From positions 1 to 64,000 of the forward strand of contig KQ965814.1 in the NCBI GenBank assembly GCA_001574975.1: a DNA stretch of 64,000 nt, in the 5' to 3' direction. The position numbers and the translations under genes are program-made. A model generated the notes under the pieces. That model searched no databases. It was not told the DNA's origin and worked only from the letters and a program-made list of their open reading frames with translations. Positions within the stretch are counted from its first letter, which is position 1. The number at the start of each line of letters is the position of its first letter. Positions 57,953-64,000 of the stretch are shown here, piece by piece. The stretch is from Gonapodya prolifera JEL478. Taxonomy: Eukaryota > Monoblepharomycota > Monoblepharidomycetes > Monoblepharidales > Gonapodyaceae.

Positions 57953-60900
57953 ATGTCAACGTCGGCCTCGGAGCGTCTGGAGCACATGCGGCGCATGTCT
58001 GAGATGGAGGAGATTCAAAGGCGAAGAATTCGTCGGGAGGAGGAGGAGGAAAGACAGAGACGAGTGAAGGAAGATTTGAGGCGTATGGAGGAGGTGAGTG
58101 ACAGGAACGCGACGACCCGATCGGACACGCTCGAATGCAATACGAGAGGGAGTGTAATGGATGAAATATTCGGTGTTTCAAAGTCGTGTCGACGGTGTTT
58201 CCCGCTTGACTCCGTACCAACCATTCGATATCCCGAAGCAGTTTCAATATCGATTTGTCATCAACTAATCTTAAGCCTGTTCTCTTGCACTCTTTCAGGA
58301 ACTGGCCGCAAAGAGAAACGTTCGATCACCCGTCCGACCCCAACCACCCAATACTACCCCCACCTCTTTCACCAGCGCATACCAACCAGTCACCTCTCCG
58401 ATTACATCACCTATCTCATCCCCCCTGAGCCCAACCTCCCGCTTTGACCAGGCGCTGGAATTTCGGCCGATCACCTTTGACCCGCCATCATACAAACCTG
58501 GCGTGCGGGATCCTGCTCGCCCATACCTTCATCCTGCCGAGGTTGAAGCAGCTCGAAGAGTGGTCGGATCCTTTCACTCCCGAAGTCGCTCAACCAGTGC
58601 ACGATATGACGAGGCAAACTTTGCGAGTCAGGACAATATCGGAGCTTCGCCGGCGATCGCTTCTGGCGCCTTGAGGCCAGCGGAGAAGTCAGTGCCCGAA
58701 ACAAGCCCGCAAACTGGCGCTCAATATCACCATCATGATGATTCTGCCGTGAACGATAAACCCCGTTCTCCAACACCTGTAAAGACATCCCCTCCTTCAA
58801 CACGACACTCCCGTACAACATCCTCAAATACCTCTCGATCCGGGTCGACGACCGCTCTTCCGCAACAAAGCGTCGACCCAAGCGCGCCAGCCCCTCCACC
58901 TCGCAGATCTCGTGCCCGTAGTGTTGGTGCTGCTGTCGCACGCCAGCAACTGGCTGAGCGCGAAGGCACAACATCAGGGCCTTTGATTTCTGATAAGGCA
59001 TCATCGTCAGTGCAAGAGTCATCCTTGCAGTTGAAGTTGGCCCCGGAGATGCCCTTAACTAGTTCACAGGCTTCTTTCCCTGGACTAGGAGGCCTTTCAA
59101 ATGAATCATCAAATCCGGTGGACCAAAGACTTCGAACCCGGACCCATGGTGGACGATCGAACCCTGGAAGCCAATCTGTGTCCCCACTTCCAACTCCACC
59201 AACTGTATACCATCACCCTGCACCTACCTTCCCTACTGAGGACTCATACCCACCCACAGCTCCGCCTTCTGATTTTTCGTCACGGAGAGAACGGGAACGC
59301 AACAAGAGCGAGCGGGATGCCGCAAAAACTCAAGATCCTTCAAGGATGGGTCTTCCTGCTTCCGAATCAGATGTTCCACTCACCCCAACTGACGATGGCA
59401 GCACAACGGATGGCACAGTGTCGCAGAGCGGTCGTAGATCCAAGAAAACCAGACGAAGCCGCTCAGGAGGGGAACTGACCTCATCGGAACCTGCCGTTTT
59501 GGAACAGGATCCATCTTCCAGGACACGAGCACGGTCTCAACCAGTTGTCGATCCAGAATTGTCGACGGAGCGGAGCAGTCGAGGCTCGCGAGACAAATCA
59601 AAATCTTCTCTCGACCGTCCACATGCTTCTGGAGACAAGCAATATAACTCCTTGGATAGATCAGGACGAAACTCGTTGGGACGAGCTCAGGCCACCATGG
59701 AGAGATCTTACGGCTCTTTGGAACGTCATAGCAAGTCGCTTCAACAATTTTCCGGAGAAACGCAGTATGGATCTTTGGAGCGGACACCAAAGATATCTCT
59801 TGATCGACCTAAAATTCCTCCGGAATTCAGGGAGCAACCCACCAATCCAACCACACCTCCAAGGCAAAACGATTTGTTTTACTCCTCCATATTGCCGATA
59901 TCGTCTGCTCCATTCTCAGAGATTGGTGATACGTTGAATAATGCCCCAACAGAGCAATTTGCAACGCATCCAGATGGCAATGGATATCCGACCGATAACG
60001 TAACAAACCCTCCTAATCGGGCCCTTCCGCCGCCAGGGACAGGCCATGTCCTCCCACCAACCAAGCGTCCTGTAGCACGTCCAGGCGCGCGAGTTCCGAC
60101 TCAAGCCTTTCGCGAAGGTATGCGCGAGAACAGCAATGCGCAAAGTGCGGAGAGCAACGATGAACCCCCGAAACCAAGCTCCCCTGTTGTTGAGTCCCCT
60201 CGTCGGAGCAATCGTCGTGCCAGTCAACCTGCGTTGCCTTCACATCGCGGCAATGGCACCGTTGCACCAGCACCGACCGAAGTTTTTGATCCAAAACCTG
60301 AGAGCCCCTCTTTATCTCGTCGAGCATCTCAGCCAGCCCTCATTTTCGAAGAAATCAATGGCGCTTCGAGCTCATGGGGCTCGGAGCAACAGAATAATGA
60401 TTCCTTAGGATCATCTTCGAATGGCGGAAAGCGTAAATGGACGGTTGCAATGCCTCCCCCTCTTGCAACAGCGTCGCGCGGAGCAAAACCAACGGCAGTA
60501 CTGCTGCCTGCATTCGCCGGTTCTGCTCCAAGCTCACCTGCCAGCATCACCGGCTCCTCGGCCGATTCTCAACCACCCAGTCCGAGTGGCGAGAACGCGG
60601 AGATCGCGCGACTGCGCGCGGGACTTCGCAAGGTGGGAGGAGAACAATCCAACCAGAACCAAAAGGATTTGAATGAGTTGGATGTCGTTCGGCTGCGGCG
60701 TGCCGGGGAGGATGGAGCAGTCAGACAGATTGAACGCCCGAGAACTTTATGGATGTGTCGTGGTAAAAAACGGGTTTGCTTGACAAAGGTACTTTTGGAG
60801 TTATTGTATGAGCTTCTTTGAGGATCGTCTGAATCTCCCATTTTGTTATTCAAGGTGCCGCTTGCACTTCAATCCCTTACAGATAGTGATTGTTTTATTT

Positions 60901-63874
60901 TGGATGATACTCCGCCTCCCACGGACTCGCCAGATAGACCGGACCAGATGGGCGCAACTTCGCGTCTCCGAGAGGCTACCGTGTGGATATTTTTCGGCAA
61001 AGACGCGGGGACAGTTAAAAGGAGTCGGGCGGTGGAAATCGGTAATCGCTGGAATGCCCTAGAGAATGTTGGACGGGGAAAGGTGTTGATTGTTGGTGAG
61101 TTTCTTCCTTCGCGTTTCGGCGTCCTACTCCCCCATATTGTTTGACGTGGCTGCGCCATTCTTGCAGAAGAGTCAAAAGGATCGTCCAATGACTTCGATA
61201 TGTTCTTGGAGCTTCTGTCGTCCCCTGTTCAGATGGTGGACCCACATCCCCCGGTTTCATTCATGCCTTTGGATGATGTTGCGTGGGATACTCAAGTTGA
61301 AGCAGCCACAGCGATACTCGAAGATCGTGGGGGAAACTGGTTGGAAACCCAAAAAGGATCCCTCCTGACCTGGAAAGGGCGAAGCGACGGTATCATAATT
61401 GTGCAATGTGTTGATGTCGTATATGTGAGAGCTTTTTTTTTTTTTTTTTTCAGCAAGGTTGTAGACGCGTTTTAATTCACTGTCACGTGGTGCTAGGTTT
61501 GGCAACCAACGCGCGCCTCGGCCACAATTGTAAATGCTGCTACGGAGTTTGCACGACACATAGGAAATACATCTTCACCTGATCCAACAGTTCCTCTCCC
61601 GTTATTCATCGAGCGACAAGCACGAGAATCGCCACATTTTCGGGAGCGGTTTTCTGATTTTGCTGACAAGGGTGGAGCAACACTGGAAGTCAAAAAACAG
61701 GGAAATGTTGTGCTGCGGGAGAAAATGTGGGGTGTATACGATCGGGGTGCTGATGTGGCTCGACCGGATAGGATAGATCCTCTTCTGATGCTCCGTGGAC
61801 ACGAACCGATGGCTCGGTGGGACGACAACGACATATTCAAAATGATTGACGCAGGATCATTGGAAACAAGGGTACGTGCTTACAGGAATCGCATTCGACT
61901 TCGCACATTTAAAACATCGGTCCCTTTTCGTTTGAAGATATGGCTCTCCACGACTGTCAATGTCAAAGAACTCTCACCGTCAGAGCATGGTATCTTCTAT
62001 AGCAGCGAGTCCTACATAATTTACTATCGATATCGCGATGGTCGCTACCCCCAACTGGAGAAAGATGCTAGCGTTGTATTTTATTGGCAGGGTAGAACCA
62101 CTCTTCAGGTTAGTCAAGAACCCATCTCCTTTATGTGTTGCAGGTTTTAACGCGGAGAGTGGCTTCCTGACCTCCTCGCCATGACCAGAAAGATCAAGGC
62201 ACCGCAGCTCTTCTTGTGGCTGAAACATATCGAGGCACAGACGTTCGTCAGTTGCGGGTCGAGCAAGACAGAGAGCCTGCCGAGTTTATGGGAGCATTTG
62301 GAGGCGTTGTTATTGTGCGAAAGGTGTGTCGAAGAAACCGCCGAACTTTGCGGAATCGTCCTAAACAACCACACGCTAGGGCTCAAGGTCTACATTCGAA
62401 CCTGGGGAACGCAGACTTTATCAGGTGTACCGGTCAGGTGCAGGAGAAGGAGTAAGGGTGTCGGAGACTGCTCTGGTAGCTATGCACCGCACAATTCGTT
62501 CTGTTTCAATTATTCAATTCTTCCATTGATAGACTCCAAAGTCCTTATCACCATGGGACAGTTTTGTTATGACGGGCAAGAACACTATCTGGGTGTGGCA
62601 TGGACAGGGCTCTAGCAAACAACAGATTGCGATTGCAAAGAGAGTTGCGAGGGAGAAATGTGGTGTATGTTCTGGTTTGCGCAATTTTTTTTTGGGGGGG
62701 AAGTGACCTGACGGAACCATGGCTTTTTATAGGGGGATCCTCGATCTATCTCAGAGGTCCATCAGGGCGCTGAGTCTGTCGAGTTTTGGGACAAAATAGG
62801 TTCAAGTAAAAGCGGAGCTGTAGTTCTTACGAAGTCAGAAGCGGAAGCGTGCCAAGCGAGACACGAAATGTCCATGAAATTTGACGAAGACAGTGTTGTT
62901 ATCGAGGAGGGGAAACCACCCAAGGGATGGCGACGGCGCTTGTGGAAAGTCTCGCAGTGAGTTGTTGATATTTGTGATTCATTTACGTACCGTACCTGAT
63001 CTTACGGTGTTTGGGTTGAAAGTGTGATGACAAGTCCAAGTGTGAGTCCAAAAAGTGAAGTAGTGAAGAGCTGTCGAGTCACCTTGGCCGTTATTAGACA
63101 GAGGAAATCCGCCCATTTCACGCGCTCGACCTCGAGGAAGAGTCTGTTTACATCTTAGACGCGTGGTCATCCATGTATGTCTGGATGGGAAGCAGGGCCA
63201 TGGCTAAATGGAAGGATATCAAAGAAGCACTCGAAGCTGCTGAGGTAAAATCCGGGTATCTGTTATCTTCTCTGACGTCAGGCTGACTCAGAGACAAAGG
63301 CGTATTGCAAACTTGCCTCTGCAGACGAGGATTGTCTCCAACGTCTTCTTTTCTCCCACGCATTTGTTGTGCGCTCGGGGGAGGAGACAAAAGCGTTTAC
63401 CGATCATTTCCTTTGCTGGAACGCTCGGGTACCACCCAGTCCGACAACGAGCGGTTTTAAATCGGCCTTCGGTAAAATGGGAAGCTTAATTTTGAAGGGA
63501 GGACATTCGGGGCACGCTGAAGCCCTGGAAACTGTGGAAAGCTTGCTCACCAAAATCACCAGAGGCGATTACTCGTTAGAAGAACTGAAAGCCAAGGACA
63601 AACCTCTCGGATTAGAGTGAGTCGCTGATATTATGTGGTAATCCGTCAATGTTCAATACCCCGATACGTTTGAATCTAGCCCGGCAAACTTGGAAAACTA
63701 TCTAATTGCAGACGAGTTCAAACGTCTATTTGGAATGGAGGTACGATCGCTTTATGCTAATCAAGTGCAGTGCCCACATTGAAGGGATTGGATTTTGCCC
63801 CATAGAAATCCCAATTCCTCGCCTTACCTCAATGGAAAAAGACAGAATTGAAGAAGAAAGTGGACTTTTTCTGA
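57953..63874 (+). CDS. Villin/gelsolin-family actin-binding protein with headpiece
   Basis: An actin-filament capping, severing or bundling protein, about 1,622 aa. Fifteen exons: 57,953-58,093, 58,299-60,788, 60,855-61,095, 61,168-61,424, 61,497-61,871, 61,938-62,108, 62,189-62,323, 62,380-62,475, 62,533-62,664, 62,733-62,956, 63,023-63,039, 63,102-63,244, 63,300-63,616, 63,680-63,740 and 63,806-63,874. Residues 1-60 form a charged coiled coil. About 60-860 is a Ser/Pro/Arg-rich disordered region with RRASQPAL-type phosphosites. Gelsolin repeats follow, marked by LTDSDCFILDD, VWIFFGKDAG, EHGIFYSSESYIIYY, FYWQGRTT, KDQGTAALLVAETY, WVWHGQGSS and SVYILDAW. The C-terminus is a complete villin headpiece (DPANLENYLIADEFKRLFGM, then FLALPQWKKTELKKKVDFF). 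The 17-nt exon is needed for phase but is unproven. Confidence 0.9.
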
Positions 63875-64000
63875 AACGCGACGCCTACCAATTCTTCAGT
63901 GATACCATGCATACGATCCTGTCTCCGTGTTTCTCTCGATAATTTTGATTTCAGCAGATATTATTATATGTACATGCTTTTCTTCACTGTCATTATTGCA
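63875..64000. other. 3' flank of the villin gene
   Basis: AT-rich sequence after the stop codon, with several TATTA and ATTAT runs suited to a polyadenylation region. No other feature is visible before the window ends. Confidence 0.6.

Overview
The window looks like genomic DNA of an early-diverging, zoosporic-type fungus, most likely a chytrid. The genes are compact and intron-rich, with introns mostly 60-140 nt, GTGAGT/GTAAGT donors and GC-rich codons. The repertoire also fits: a villin with a C-terminal headpiece, a transmembrane-SH3 protein with the PTMxDE...DGWALGTN signature, a Myb/SANT-ankyrin fusion, and a PKA catalytic subunit with a long Pro/Ala/Ser tail. The phylum call is an inference from gene content only.

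Layout. Positions 6-454 are a reverse-strand 3' fragment of 28S rRNA that ends abruptly at 454. From about 900 to 26,500 the DNA is GC-rich, without convincing genes, and built of old diverged copies of a few long modules. Module A lies near 0.98, 3.5 and 21.93 kb. Module B lies near 8.0, 16.4 and 24.7 kb. Module C lies near 9.25 and 16.8 kb, module D near 12.0 and 17.45 kb, and a short motif E recurs at least six times. This looks subtelomeric or otherwise heterochromatic. One gene island, a Myb/SANT-ankyrin-coiled-coil fusion, sits inside it at 18.6-20.4 kb. A 117-base N gap lies near 25.3 kb and a single N at 23.74 kb.

From about 27.4 kb the window becomes gene-dense. In order: an unrecognised exon (+), a secreted class 3 lipase (-), Mpv17-like A (-), an NmrA-like reductase (+), Mpv17-like B (+), a RING E3-type protein (-), the PKA catalytic subunit (-), a coiled-coil protein with five SUMO-type motifs (-), a 12-exon secreted protein ending in exon-encoded cysteine modules (-), a gamma-glutamylcyclotransferase-like membrane protein (-), a CobW-type GTPase (-), an ACAD11-like acyl-CoA dehydrogenase (-), a PTS1-tailed SDR with degenerate active site (-), a cytochrome b561 protein (+), a transmembrane-SH3 protein (+) and a villin (+). 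Gene models were assembled by hand by matching splice phases. Apart from the 5' ends of the PKA and RING genes and a few single joins, every exon set listed keeps one reading frame throughout.

How they may work together. The acyl-CoA dehydrogenase and the AKL-ending SDR sit head to tail and suggest a peroxisomal acyl or hydroxy-acyl pathway. The two Mpv17 paralogues flank an NmrA gene and share an intron of identical position and phase, so they come from a local duplication. The TM-SH3 and villin genes are adjacent on the same strand and could both act at the cell cortex and actin. These functional links are inferences from order and domain content.
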